A DNA stretch of 46,651 nt from a virus. The notes below the pieces were generated by a model that worked only from the letters and a program-made list of their open reading frames with translations, was not told where the DNA came from and made no database searches. Position 1 is the stretch's first letter. Each line of letters opens with the position of its first letter. Location of the stretch: positions 1 through 46,651 of the IMG/VR virus record IMGVR_UViG_3300031586_000005. One strand, 5' to 3'. Made by a program: the position numbers and the translations under genes. This document shows, piece by piece, positions 7,894-14,846 of this stretch.

Positions 7894-8109
7894 ATGGCAA
7901 GAGATAAAAGATTTCATATAGAAAATAATTCTCATAATCACGACGTTGCCAAACAGGGAGATATTCTACTTAACATAGCACACAAAGCGATGATCAGCGT
8001 TAAGTTTCTCGGCAACGAGGATATGCACTGTATATGTGAGTGTATTGAGTTGATTGAACGAGCACAAGCCAACAGGCAAAACTTGCGTTATGACTGGTTT
8101 TTAGGATAG
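7894..8109 (+). CDS. small early protein, unknown function
   Basis: 71 aa from the ATG at 7894, chosen because TTGGAGATGATAAAATG is the recurrent initiation box of this operon; a frame opening at 7867 has no such site. Mostly helical, with a Cys pair (CICEC) at about 46-50. Not recognised. Confidence 0.7.
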   Translation: MARDKRFHIENNSHNHDVAKQGDILLNIAHKAMISVKFLGNEDMHCICECIELIERAQANRQNLRYDWFLG

Positions 8110-8127
8110 ATTGTTGGAGATATGATC

Positions 8128-8274
8128 ATGGAGATAAGAATACCAAAAGAACGATTTGATGATATAATGGAGTATATTCAAATAGCAAAAGAGCATGGCA
8201 GTGAGGGATTGATATTACGAAGCAAGCGGGACTTTGAGAGAGTAAAGCCGACAAAAAAGAGGAGATCAAAATGA
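8128..8274 (+). CDS. small basic early protein
   Basis: 48 aa (MEIRIPKERFDD at the start), ending in a Lys/Arg-rich tail. TTGGAGATATGATC precedes the chosen ATG; an in-frame ATG at 8122 is too close to the ribosome site. Its stop overlaps the next ATG (ATGA). Unknown function. Confidence 0.6.
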   Translation: MEIRIPKERFDDIMEYIQIAKEHGSEGLILRSKRDFERVKPTKKRRSK

Positions 8275-8414
8275 AAAGTCTAACAATTAGGGCCATTAGA
8301 ATCTTATACAATCGGCATTTGGAACAAGGGTTTTTGTTGATGACCGACTACTGGTTGCTTATCCGACTTGAAAAAAGACACCATCGGCTTTATGGTTGCC
8401 GCTATACAGCCTAA
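8271..8414 (+). CDS. small basic early protein
   Basis: 47 aa, Arg/His-rich and helical (MKSLTIRAIRILYN at the start). It overlaps the previous stop (ATGA) and has GGAGATCAAA before its ATG. Its TAA stop lies inside the 5' arm of the structured element that follows. Confidence 0.55.
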   Translation: MKSLTIRAIRILYNRHLEQGFLLMTDYWLLIRLEKRHHRLYGCRYTA

Positions 8415-8464
8415 AACCTGTAATACCGTCCAGTTTAATAGCTGGACGGACTTGTGGGTTTTAG
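8411..8464 (+). promoter_or_regulatory. stem-in-stem intergenic RNA element, copy A
   Basis: Outer arm CTAAAACC (8411-8418) pairs with GGTTTTAG (8457-8464). Inner arm CCGTCCAG (8426-8433) pairs perfectly with CTGGACGG (8442-8449). The 5' outer arm contains the TAA stop of the previous gene. TAATAC precedes the inner stem and GGACTT follows it. Related copies lie at 10576 and 12458. Confidence 0.6.
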
Positions 8465-8473
8465 TTGAATGTT
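8447..8473 (+). repeat. 27-bp direct repeat, copy 1
   Basis: A perfect 27-bp match to 8883-8909, beginning CGGACTTGTGGG. It covers the 3' half of structured element A and the bases before the next ribosome site. Confidence 0.85.
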
Positions 8474-8499
8474 ATGTGATAAACAGAGGGAGTTCAAGA

Positions 8500-8688
8500 A
8501 TGACAATTACCATGAAAATAAAACTATTACCGTGCTGCAAGGAATGTGAAAGCCGTGGGCTATCATTCCGGCATTGCTATAGGAATGGCATATGTTATAA
8601 TTGCCCGGAATACAAAAAATGGAAGCATTTAGTACAGGCTGGATCGGCCAGAATAAACAAGCTGAGCATTGGCCATGTTAGTGTTTGA
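8500..8688 (+). CDS. Cys-rich small early protein
   Basis: 62 aa from the ATG behind GAGGGAGTTCAAGA; the longer open frame from 8368 overlaps the previous gene and the hairpin and is rejected. CCKEC, an isolated Cys and CYNC give a likely structural zinc site. Unknown function. Confidence 0.65.
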   Translation: MTITMKIKLLPCCKECESRGLSFRHCYRNGICYNCPEYKKWKHLVQAGSARINKLSIGHVSV

Positions 8689-8722
8689 ATTGTAACATAA
8701 ATAAATTGTTGGAGATAAGAAA

Positions 8723-8881
8723 ATGAGTATGTATATGGTTAAGATTGTAGATATACAGCATCCTAATACTCCTGTGGATATTGAAGATTTAACAAAAGAC
8801 GGTGCTTATGATATGATTTATCAAGCTAATTTGCTTATTGACGATCTGAAAGATGTTGCCGAAGCCGCAGATGAAAACTGA
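8723..8881 (+). CDS. small acidic early protein
   Basis: 52 aa (MSMYMVKIVDIQ at the start), acidic and helical at the C-terminus. Strong initiation box TTGGAGATAAGAAAATG. The TGA stop is two bases before the second copy of the 27-bp repeat. Unknown function. Confidence 0.65.
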   Translation: MSMYMVKIVDIQHPNTPVDIEDLTKDGAYDMIYQANLLIDDLKDVAEAADEN

Positions 8882-8882
8882 G

Positions 8883-8909
8883 CGGACTTGTGGGTTTTAG
8901 TTGAATGTT
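8883..8909 (+). repeat. 27-bp direct repeat, copy 2
   Basis: A perfect match to 8447-8473. Here only the 3' half of the stem-in-stem element is kept; upstream only a weak CCGC/GCGG pairing can form, so this looks like a degenerate copy. Confidence 0.85.
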
Positions 8910-8953
8910 GCGGCGTATATTGCTTTGTGTTGAATTATATGGAGAATAAGAAG

Positions 8954-9211
8954 ATGGCAGATAAACATAGACCAAATGAAGAACTAATTGCAGGATATTA
9001 CAATTTTAGTCCTGTTCGTGGTGTGAGTATATGGAAAGGGCAGGGTGGGGAATTACTTGGCCCATTTTTTAGTGAATTTCCCTGCCAGACTTGCGGAACT
9101 AAATTGGCGGGGAATCGTTATTATTGTTCGGCCACCATAGGAAAGAAGCACAGTGATACACGTGAGAAGTTAGAAATTTGTGAAGATTGTTATCTATACT
9201 TTTTTGGTTAA
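8954..9211 (+). CDS. small zinc-binding early protein
   Basis: 85 aa from the ATG at 8954 behind ATGGAGAATAAGAAG. CQTCG (about 42-46), an isolated Cys in YYCSA and CEDC near the C-terminus make a four-Cys zinc-ribbon pattern. Unknown function. Confidence 0.7.
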   Translation: MADKHRPNEELIAGYYNFSPVRGVSIWKGQGGELLGPFFSEFPCQTCGTKLAGNRYYCSATIGKKHSDTREKLEICEDCYLYFFG

Positions 9212-9233
9212 GATTATTTGAAAGGATATGATA

Positions 9234-9407
9234 ATGAGTATGCTATCTGACAAAGATCACTTGTCCAGGGTTGCGGTATCTGTGGAGAATCTTCCTGAAC
9301 TATGCGAGGGGCTTGTGAATAAAGTAAGGATGGGTATATTGACGGGAATCGAAGCGGTGAAGGTACTGGAGACATGGTGGACAAAATTGGAGGCCCAATG
9401 CCGTTGA
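9234..9407 (+). CDS. small helical early protein
   Basis: 57 aa (MSMLSDKDHLSRVAV at the start), with AAAGGATATGATA before the ATG. Predicted helical. Followed by a strong terminator, so it closes the first small-gene transcript. Unknown function. Confidence 0.65.
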   Translation: MSMLSDKDHLSRVAVSVENLPELCEGLVNKVRMGILTGIEAVKVLETWWTKLEAQCR

Positions 9408-9422
9408 CATTCTTTGTCTTTT

Positions 9423-9487
9423 GGGCGCCCAGTGGATAGAATATTTGCCGGAATACTACCGGAACAGACTGGACGCCCTGTTTTTTC
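9423..9487 (+). terminator. branched terminator hairpin
   Basis: GGGC (9423-9426) and CCAGT (9429-9433) pair with ACTGG (9468-9472) and GCCC (9475-9478); an inner CCGG/CCGG pairing sits in the loop around AATACTA. A T-run at 9481-9486 follows. A new promoter begins three bases later. Confidence 0.7.
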
Positions 9488-9489
9488 TC

Positions 9490-9518
9490 TTGACAAGGAC
9501 GTGAGGATTTGATATAAT
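9490..9518 (+). promoter_or_regulatory. sigma70-type promoter
   Basis: TTGACA (9490-9495), 17-bp spacer, TATAAT (9513-9518): a full consensus promoter directly after the terminator, serving the gene at 9546 onward. Confidence 0.88.
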
Positions 9519-9545
9519 AGTGATTGTGATATTGGAGATAATAAC

Positions 9546-9830
9546 ATGAGAGATAACAAAATGAGTTTACAAATAGAATACAAACACAGGACAAAAGGAC
9601 GTGGCTATTTTTTTGATCCTGATTCAATGAGGTTTTTCAAAAGCCGAATCGGCGCCGTTAGGATCAAAGACAATATTTGGTTTTTTGTTACCAGCGAAAA
9701 GCCGCCGCATGGCCCACGAATGTATAGCGTTCGCCGAATGGAATTAAACGGCAAAATAAATACTGTGGGAGAGTTTTGTTCTATGACGGCATATCAGGCC
9801 AATAAATTGTTTAAGGAGTTGATAAAATGA
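9546..9830 (+). CDS. conserved-type small phage protein
   Basis: 94 aa, first gene of its transcript, with ATTGGAGATAATAAC before the ATG. The order MRFFKSRIG, WFFVTSEKPP, GPRMYSVRRM, then a Thr-x-Gly-x-Phe segment resembles a small beta-rich family common in phage early regions, but I cannot name its function. Confidence 0.75.
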   Translation: MRDNKMSLQIEYKHRTKGRGYFFDPDSMRFFKSRIGAVRIKDNIWFFVTSEKPPHGPRMYSVRRMELNGKINTVGEFCSMTAYQANKLFKELIK

Positions 9831-9907
9831 GAATGGCTATCGAACAAATACTGGTTGTTTTGATAATCGTGTTGTTATTGTGTATTTTGATTATGTGTTG
9901 GAGATGA
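9827..9907 (+). CDS. 26-aa single-helix membrane microprotein
   Basis: MRMAIEQILVVLIIV at the start; residues 7-24 form one hydrophobic helix. Ribosome box AAGGAGTTGATAAAATG; the ATG overlaps the previous TGA. It is translated within the early train and is too small for a domain. It could act on the host membrane. Confidence 0.55.
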   Translation: MRMAIEQILVVLIIVLLLCILIMCWR

Positions 9908-9911
9908 TAAA

Positions 9912-10106
9912 ATGAAACAGAACGTAAAATGGTTAGGGTGTAATATGTTCAATGTTTATACATTTGCATTATCTTATCCAGGGTGGCATACATGGGACAA
10001 GCGAGACAGAGGGACAAGAGATGCTGTCAAAAGACTTGCCAAACGTGGATTGATTAAAACCAACGAATTTGGGCAGTTTAAGTTAGCAGAGGAGATAACA
10101 AAATGA
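9912..10106 (+). CDS. small winged-helix-like protein
   Basis: 64 aa. After a Trp-rich N-terminus, TRDAVKRLAKRGLIKTNEFG has the recognition-helix-plus-wing pattern of small winged-helix proteins. Initiation box TTGGAGATGATAAAATG, identical to that at 7894. A DNA-binding regulator is possible. Confidence 0.65.
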   Translation: MKQNVKWLGCNMFNVYTFALSYPGWHTWDKRDRGTRDAVKRLAKRGLIKTNEFGQFKLAEEITK

Positions 10107-10576
10107 GAATTGATGTTAAAAAGACAAAGGTCTATCCGTATGATGAACTATCGGATGAAGCAAAACAAAAGGCAATAGAAAGTTTTGCTGAAATAAATGT
10201 TGACTATGAATGGTGGGAACAGGTGTTTTATGACGCCAAACAAGTAGGGATTAAATTGACAGAGTTTAATATTGGCCGGGGATCGTATTGTCGAGGGAGT
10301 TTTACACTGGACGCCGAAGATGTCGCCAACGCGATAGTCGAACAGCACGGGGAGAGTTGCGAGACTTACAAGACGGCGGCGGAGTTTTTGGATTATATTG
10401 TCGAAGACGATGACGAACAAGAAGCACTAAATGATGATTTTTTGCAGTCAATTCTCGAAGACTATAGGATCATACTACAAAAGGAGTATGAATATTTGAC
10501 CAGCGACAAAGCTATAGTCGAGACTATTGAGAATATGGAATATGAGTTTACCGAGGACGGCAAGCTGTATCATTAA
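10103..10576 (+). CDS. conserved-type phage early protein
   Basis: 157 aa, acidic. The N-terminal block YPYDELSDEAKQKAIE followed by YEWWEQ matches a widely seen phage hypothetical family whose function I do not know. The C-terminal part is strongly acidic (VEDDDEQE), possibly a DNA mimic, which is speculation. It overlaps the previous gene by ATGA. Its TAA stop lies in structured element B. Confidence 0.75.
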   Translation: MRIDVKKTKVYPYDELSDEAKQKAIESFAEINVDYEWWEQVFYDAKQVGIKLTEFNIGRGSYCRGSFTLDAEDVANAIVEQHGESCETYKTAAEFLDYIVEDDDEQEALNDDFLQSILEDYRIILQKEYEYLTSDKAIVETIENMEYEFTEDGKLYH

Positions 10577-10694
10577 AACCATCCCTCTCTTAATACTGTG
10601 CTGTTCGGTCGAATGTTTACTGCGGCCAGTGATTGCGGGTAATACTGACAATATTGGCAATACTGGACAGCACAGACTTAACAGATTGATGGTT
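10576..10694 (+). promoter_or_regulatory. stem-in-stem intergenic RNA element, copy B
   Basis: Outer AAACCAT (10576-10582) pairs with ATGGTT (10689-10694). Inner CTGTGCTGT (10596-10604) pairs perfectly with ACAGCACAG (10667-10675), and CCAGT (10626-10630) pairs with ACTGG (10662-10666). TAATAC precedes the inner stem and GACTT follows it, as in copy A. The 5' arm overlaps the stop of the previous gene, and CATATGAGAGG follows the 3' arm. Confidence 0.6.
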
Positions 10695-10714
10695 CATATG
10701 AGAGGACTTGAAAG

Positions 10715-10906
10715 ATGAACACAGACGAACATGGCAATAAGATTGCCGAAAAAAAGATCAGCGACAAGGACAAGGGAAAGCAAAAGCGAATATTGGCAGC
10801 TATTAAAGCAAAAGGCAAAAAAGGAGTGAAAAATAGTCATTGCCCGTATTGCGGCTATCGTATTCGCAGCGCCGGACATTTTCAGGGCGAACATCATAAT
10901 AATTAA
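10715..10906 (+). CDS. small basic zinc-finger protein
   Basis: 63 aa. A Lys-rich first half (KDKGKQKR, KAKGKKG) is followed by CPYCG and a C-terminal HFQGEHH cluster, a likely C2H2-type zinc site. Start behind TGAGAGGACTTGAAAG. Probably nucleic-acid binding; unnamed. Confidence 0.7.
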   Translation: MNTDEHGNKIAEKKISDKDKGKQKRILAAIKAKGKKGVKNSHCPYCGYRIRSAGHFQGEHHNN

Positions 10907-10924
10907 GATTGAGAGGGTTGTAAA

Positions 10925-11125
10925 ATGTGGACTACAGAACAATTTGAAAAACACAATCGTGTAAAAGTGATTGAAGCTATTGAACGCGGGAAAGAAAAAA
11001 TCAAAGCTATCGAAGCACAAAAGGTGGTGAAGGAAAGACGAAATGATAGTGCTTGGCTAATGGCGGTTAATGATATTGTTGACCGAGTAGGGCTGGCGAT
11101 ACGAGATGAACTGATTACAGATTGA
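10925..11125 (+). CDS. small helical early protein
   Basis: 66 aa, helical, with an amphipathic charged stretch (VIEAIERGKEKIKAIEAQ). Start behind TGAGAGGGTTGTAAAATG. Unknown function. Confidence 0.65.
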   Translation: MWTTEQFEKHNRVKVIEAIERGKEKIKAIEAQKVVKERRNDSAWLMAVNDIVDRVGLAIRDELITD

Positions 11126-11137
11126 GAGGATAGAATA

Positions 11138-11506
11138 ATGAAACGAAATATCGAAATTGATGACACGATGCAGGAACGGACTGACAGCGTGAATACGGAA
11201 ATTAAGAAACGATTTGACGAAATAGTCAAAGAAAATCCTGACTATGACAGAGAAGATATTTATCAGGAAATATGCGACTATCTGACGGAGATGTGCGACG
11301 CCAATACTCCTATTTATAATAAATATATTGACGATTTGTATTATCTCTATGGAAATGAATTGGAAAATGCGTATAATGATGCCGGTTGTTACGATACCCC
11401 ACCGCACAACTATCGACAGGTATGTATTTTCTTCTATCTCCAACAACAGGCCCATGATTATCTTCAAGAATTATTGGATGAGTTTGAGGAAGGACGGAAC
11501 GATTGA
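11138..11506 (+). CDS. acidic early protein, unknown function
   Basis: 122 aa, Asp/Glu/Tyr-rich and mostly helical, with acidic clusters (ENPDYDREDIYQEI, IDDLYYLYGNELE). Start behind GAGAGGATAGAATAATG. Strong negative charge in an early protein could suit DNA mimicry, but no motif supports this. Confidence 0.7.
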   Translation: MKRNIEIDDTMQERTDSVNTEIKKRFDEIVKENPDYDREDIYQEICDYLTEMCDANTPIYNKYIDDLYYLYGNELENAYNDAGCYDTPPHNYRQVCIFFYLQQQAHDYLQELLDEFEEGRND

Positions 11507-11700
11507 TGGATAGTTTGATAAACCGGCAGGCGTGTAAGAGATTCGCATTACGATGGGCACAGGAGCACCGAACAGGATGGCTGCCCAGTCAGGTGTCAAA
11601 GCAGTTTATAGATGACCTGGACGCGAAGGTGCGTGTGATGATACAGGGAGCGGTAGGGAAGCATAGGACTGTAGGACGAACAATTAGAGATTTATTTTGA
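11506..11700 (+). CDS. small basic helical protein
   Basis: 64 aa from the ATG that overlaps the previous TGA (TGATG). Helical and Arg-rich (ACKRFALRWAQEHR), ending VGRTIRDLF. It looks like a compact three-helix DNA-binding or histone-fold-size protein, but I cannot place it in a family. Confidence 0.65.
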   Translation: MDSLINRQACKRFALRWAQEHRTGWLPSQVSKQFIDDLDAKVRVMIQGAVGKHRTVGRTIRDLF

Positions 11701-11715
11701 AAGAGAGGTGAAATA

Positions 11716-11787
11716 ATGATAGACACTATAGCTATATTAATCGTATTTCTATGTTTGATAATACTTTTGTTGAATCTTATATTTTGA
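11716..11787 (+). CDS. 23-aa single-helix membrane microprotein
   Basis: MIDTIAILIVFLCLIILLLN is almost entirely one hydrophobic helix. The 24 bases from the preceding stop through the ribosome site to the ATG are repeated exactly before the next gene, which supports genuine translation. Confidence 0.6.
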   Translation: MIDTIAILIVFLCLIILLLNLIF

Positions 11788-11802
11788 AAGAGAGGTGAAA
11801 TA

Positions 11803-11961
11803 ATGGAGAAAAGATATTTTTGTTTGCATTTAAGACCCACAACCATAGTAGTATCTTTATGGAACAGTTTTGGTGTTGGTTTTGAAAAGTGCGAATCGGC
11901 TTGCTGGCTTGACTTGGGTTTTCTTATGATTGCATGGTTACGCAGAGACGAAGAAAAGTGA
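11803..11961 (+). CDS. small early protein
   Basis: 52 aa (MEKRYFCLHLRPTT at the start) with a hydrophobic stretch near the C-terminus (WLDLGFLMIAWL) that may touch a membrane. It uses the duplicated 24-base initiation block AAGAGAGGTGAAATAATG. Unknown function. Confidence 0.6.
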   Translation: MEKRYFCLHLRPTTIVVSLWNSFGVGFEKCESACWLDLGFLMIAWLRRDEEK

Positions 11962-11975
11962 AAGTGAGGTGAAAG

Positions 11976-12164
11976 ATGGATAGAATACTACTGGATTTGA
12001 TTGCGTTAGTATATTGGAGTAACAAGTCTCTTTGCGAAAGAGAGTTTGACGAGGCAGAATGTTACTGCCGCAATGGAAACAACACACCGTGTCGTGATTA
12101 TGAGTTTTGCAGATTATATCGGCAAGCGAAAGAAGAACTGGAAGCGATAGAGCAGAATGGATAG
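11976..12164 (+). CDS. Cys-rich small early protein
   Basis: 62 aa. Six Cys (SLCERE, ECYCRN, PCRDYEFC) suggest a zinc or disulfide fold. Start behind GTGAGGTGAAAG. Unknown function. Confidence 0.65.
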   Translation: MDRILLDLIALVYWSNKSLCEREFDEAECYCRNGNNTPCRDYEFCRLYRQAKEELEAIEQNG

Positions 12165-12207
12165 TCCGTTCTGCATGAGAATGTTACTTTAGTGAAAGGG
12201 TTGTAAG

Positions 12208-12465
12208 ATGAAAAAGTATTATTGTGATATTTGTGGAGAAGAAATCAAAGGAGTAGATATTCCGGATTCGTGTAATATATTCTATATTACAATTACCGGA
12301 AATCAACATTTTATTACAACAAAAACTATAGGAGGAGAAGGCAAGGAGATTAAATCCCATATACAGAATGTTACTTTGAGGTTTCATATCCATCATGGTT
12401 GTCTTAAAAAACTGACAAGTTCTTCTGACGAAGATAATAAATTACATATTCCCCAAAAACCATAG
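12208..12465 (+). CDS. small zinc-ribbon protein
   Basis: 85 aa. CDICG at about residues 6-10 and a later HIHHGC cluster (about 67-72) could bind one zinc, with beta strands between. Start behind GAAAGGGTTGTAAG. The TAG stop lies inside the 5' arm of structured element C. Confidence 0.7.
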   Translation: MKKYYCDICGEEIKGVDIPDSCNIFYITITGNQHFITTKTIGGEGKEIKSHIQNVTLRFHIHHGCLKKLTSSSDEDNKLHIPQKP

Positions 12466-12535
12466 GTGTAAACTCTACAACACCTTGCCAGATAGCAATG
12501 GCAAGGACTTGTGTAGTTTAATTGGTTATGGTTTA
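12458..12535 (+). promoter_or_regulatory. stem-in-stem intergenic RNA element, copy C
   Basis: Outer AAACCATA (12458-12465) pairs perfectly with TATGGTTT (12528-12535). Inner CCTTGCCA (12484-12491) pairs perfectly with TGGCAAGG (12500-12507), with partial middle pairing between AAACT...ACAA and TTGTGTAGTTT. GGACTT overlaps the 3' end of the inner stem. As in copy B, TATGAGAGG follows, leading into the next ribosome site. Confidence 0.65.
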
Positions 12536-12552
12536 TATGAGAGGATTGTAAA

Positions 12553-12786
12553 ATGATAGAATACGGTTACGGTTGGGTCATTAGATTGAAAGAGGGTAGT
12601 CCTCACGGTAAAGAGGGGAACTATTATTCAAGACCGGAAATACCATCCTATCACGGAACACTGGAAAATGCGTTGGTAATTAGAACTCGTTTCATTGCCA
12701 GAATATTGAAGAATGAACATGAAACTATTGACAAGGTCTCTCTCTATAAGAGTGGTAGGCCGAAGAAGGTTATTGGAAGAGGATAA
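12553..12786 (+). CDS. small early protein, unknown function
   Basis: 77 aa, basic, mixed beta then helix (YGWVIRLKEG, NALVIRTRFIARIL). Start behind TGAGAGGATTGTAAAATG. Not recognised. Confidence 0.65.
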   Translation: MIEYGYGWVIRLKEGSPHGKEGNYYSRPEIPSYHGTLENALVIRTRFIARILKNEHETIDKVSLYKSGRPKKVIGRG

Positions 12787-12832
12787 GTAGGAATATAAGA
12801 CATAAGCCTACATAGGCAGAAAGGTGAGATAA

Positions 12833-13057
12833 ATGAACGATGATGAAATTATGTATAAAGGGTTTTTGACAGTGTATAAAGCCCTGGGACAAACAAGGCC
12901 CGGAATTACAAAAGAGGAACGGTTTATACTGGCCATTTTGGCAACAAGTCAGGATAGACTTGATAGAGCGAAACGGGTGAATAAGAGGAAAATTGACGAG
13001 TTGAATGGGAAATTGCCAAAAACACTGTTTAGTGATGCCATTTTTAGGCGAATTTAG
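12833..13057 (+). CDS. small helical early protein
   Basis: 74 aa, helical, with a basic middle (DRAKRVNKRKIDELNGK). Start behind GAAAGGTGAGATAA. It is the last gene before the AT-rich gap. Not recognised. Confidence 0.65.
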   Translation: MNDDEIMYKGFLTVYKALGQTRPGITKEERFILAILATSQDRLDRAKRVNKRKIDELNGKLPKTLFSDAIFRRI

Positions 13058-13207
13058 CGGTTTTTCCGTTTTACATCCCATTCCCTATTTAATATATTTA
13101 TGTATAATGTGTATGTTTATTTTTTTTTTTTATTTATATTAAATTCGGAATTGGATGTAAAGTAGATGTCAAGGAAATAAATAAATAAGAAATGGGATGT
13201 TTTTCAC
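13058..13207. other. AT-rich noncoding region with inverted repeats, replication origin candidate
   Basis: A very AT-rich core (about 13085-13148, including a 12-T run) is flanked by related words: TTTTACATCCCATT at 13069-13082, GGATGTAAA at 13153-13161 and AATGGGATGT at 13191-13200. The last two are inverted matches to parts of the first. The region precedes the replication ATPase gene and holds no reading frame. Inverted repeats around an easily melted core fit an origin or a control site; the assignment is inference. Confidence 0.4.
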
Positions 13208-13235
13208 TTGACTTTTGCCTTGTATATGATATAAT
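13208..13235 (+). promoter_or_regulatory. sigma70-type promoter, repeated family
   Basis: TTGACT (13208-13213), 16-bp spacer, TATAAT (13230-13235). The upstream bases GGATGTTTTTCAC are shared with the promoter at 15600 and partly with that at 21033. Confidence 0.82.
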
Positions 13236-13278
13236 GTTGATGGTGATAAAGAGATGTTTAATTTGAGAGGACAAGATA

Positions 13279-13593
13279 ATGGATGAAAGTAAACATACGC
13301 TGGGGCCGTGGAAACTTAATCCACAACCAAACCCGAACCGGCCAACATATTACTCAGTTTATGTCAAGCCGGGCGGGCCAGAAACAGTAGACCATATCTG
13401 CATGGTATCACACCAAATGTCTGAAAATTGGCAGGCCAATGCCAGACTTATAGCTGCTGCACCGAAGCTGCTGGAGGCGTGTAAGGCTGTAAGATTTGAC
13501 ATTTTAGATAGACCAACGCCTCATGTAAGAATCGAAACACTCAAGAAAGTTCAAACTGCTATTGCAGAGGCCGAAAAGAATAAAAGGAGATGA
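13279..13593 (+). CDS. conserved-type phage protein
   Basis: 104 aa. It begins with a beta-rich segment (LGPWKLNP) and contains NARLIAAAPKLLEACKAVR, a helix signature common to many phage and prophage small proteins of unknown function. It is the first gene of its promoter and is followed closely by the replication ATPase. Confidence 0.75.
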   Translation: MDESKHTLGPWKLNPQPNPNRPTYYSVYVKPGGPETVDHICMVSHQMSENWQANARLIAAAPKLLEACKAVRFDILDRPTPHVRIETLKKVQTAIAEAEKNKRR

Positions 13594-13595
13594 AG

Positions 13596-14846
13596 GTGAG
13601 TAAGAAAAAGGTTAAAAGAACAAAACACACAAAGACAATTAATCCGGTTGAGATATACAAGAAAAAAATAAGCAAGTATTTTGTCCTACCCAAGAACCAG
13701 GATTATATTGATTTTGTCTTCGGTGTGATATTTGCAAATAGACTGGATGTTAAACCGATATGGGCGTATTTGATTGGGCCGAGCAGCGCAGGTAAGACGA
13801 CATTACTTGATCCGATGGCCGGGCATGAGAGTATCTATGCGACAGATACGTTGACTAAGGCCAGTTTGTTACCTGGAATTGGGGTAGGCAGGCCCACTGA
13901 AAAGACAACGAGAATGGTTGTTAGAAATTCATTGTTGAAACAAGCCGATGGAAAGATTCTTGTTATCAAAGATTTTTCGCCGTTGCTAACAGAGGACTAT
14001 AAGGAGTTGAAGTCTATCCTGGGAATATTGAGAAGTGCGTATGATGGTACGTTCGTGAAAAACTTCGGCAGTATCGGACGGGTTGAAATTGAATGTCGGT
14101 TTGGATTGATTGCTGCCGTAACCGATGCTATTGATAATCATTTGATTGTGGATGCGGAATTAGGACAGAGATTTATTGGGTATAGGATGCCGAGGATTAG
14201 CATGAAGGAGGAGAGAGCGATATGTGATGCCGTACGGAATAATAAACAAAGTGAGTTGAATGAAGTGTTGCACGGAGCGGCGTATGAAATGTTGGATAGA
14301 GAGCCTAAAGAGCCGAGTATTACCAAGAAGCAGGCGGATACTATCATGTATGCGGTAGAAGTGGTTGCCCTCGCAAGAACGGCTATTGTAAGAGATAAAT
14401 ACACACATGATGCGAGTGTGGCAAGGCCGGAGAGAACAGCAAGGTTGTATTCGCAATTGATAAGTTTGGCCAAAGGAGTAGCGATGGCAAGGGGGCACAG
14501 GAGGGTTATGGGAAAGGATGTGGTGTTTGTCAGGCATGTGGCAGCGCATACTTTGTCTCTCAATATGTTGAGGCTGTTAAACATGTTTTTAGAGAAGGAA
14601 GGATTGACCAGTGATGATTTGATTAAGAGATTTGGCTGGTGTAAAAGAACGTGTGACGAGAAGCTTGATAATTTGAGATTAATCGGAATATGTGATGTGC
14701 AACGAATAGCCGGGCATGGAGGAAGAGATGAGAATATGTGGACACTGAGGAAGCAGGGGCAGTGGGAGAAAATGTTGAAGAAGTTAGATTATGATGTTTG
14801 TTATACGGGAGTAGAGAGTAGAAAGGGTAAGAATGTGAGGTTTTAA
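13596..14846 (+). CDS. AAA-type ATPase, probable replication helicase or initiator
   Basis: 416 aa using the GTG at 13596, about 6 bases after AAGGAG; the ATG at 13590 abuts the ribosome site and is less likely. Walker A GPSSAGKTTL lies near residues 59-68 and a Walker B-like ILVIKDF about 65 residues later, with Asp-Phe replacing the usual Asp-Glu. An arginine-finger-like GQRFIGYRM follows, and the C-terminal 100 residues look like a winged helix (LIKRFGWCKRTCDEKLDNL). The layout resembles phage or MCM-like replicative ATPases. It sits beside the origin candidate and upstream of the DNA polymerase. No primase domain is seen. Confidence 0.75.
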   Translation: MSKKKVKRTKHTKTINPVEIYKKKISKYFVLPKNQDYIDFVFGVIFANRLDVKPIWAYLIGPSSAGKTTLLDPMAGHESIYATDTLTKASLLPGIGVGRPTEKTTRMVVRNSLLKQADGKILVIKDFSPLLTEDYKELKSILGILRSAYDGTFVKNFGSIGRVEIECRFGLIAAVTDAIDNHLIVDAELGQRFIGYRMPRISMKEERAICDAVRNNKQSELNEVLHGAAYEMLDREPKEPSITKKQADTIMYAVEVVALARTAIVRDKYTHDASVARPERTARLYSQLISLAKGVAMARGHRRVMGKDVVFVRHVAAHTLSLNMLRLLNMFLEKEGLTSDDLIKRFGWCKRTCDEKLDNLRLIGICDVQRIAGHGGRDENMWTLRKQGQWEKMLKKLDYDVCYTGVESRKGKNVRF

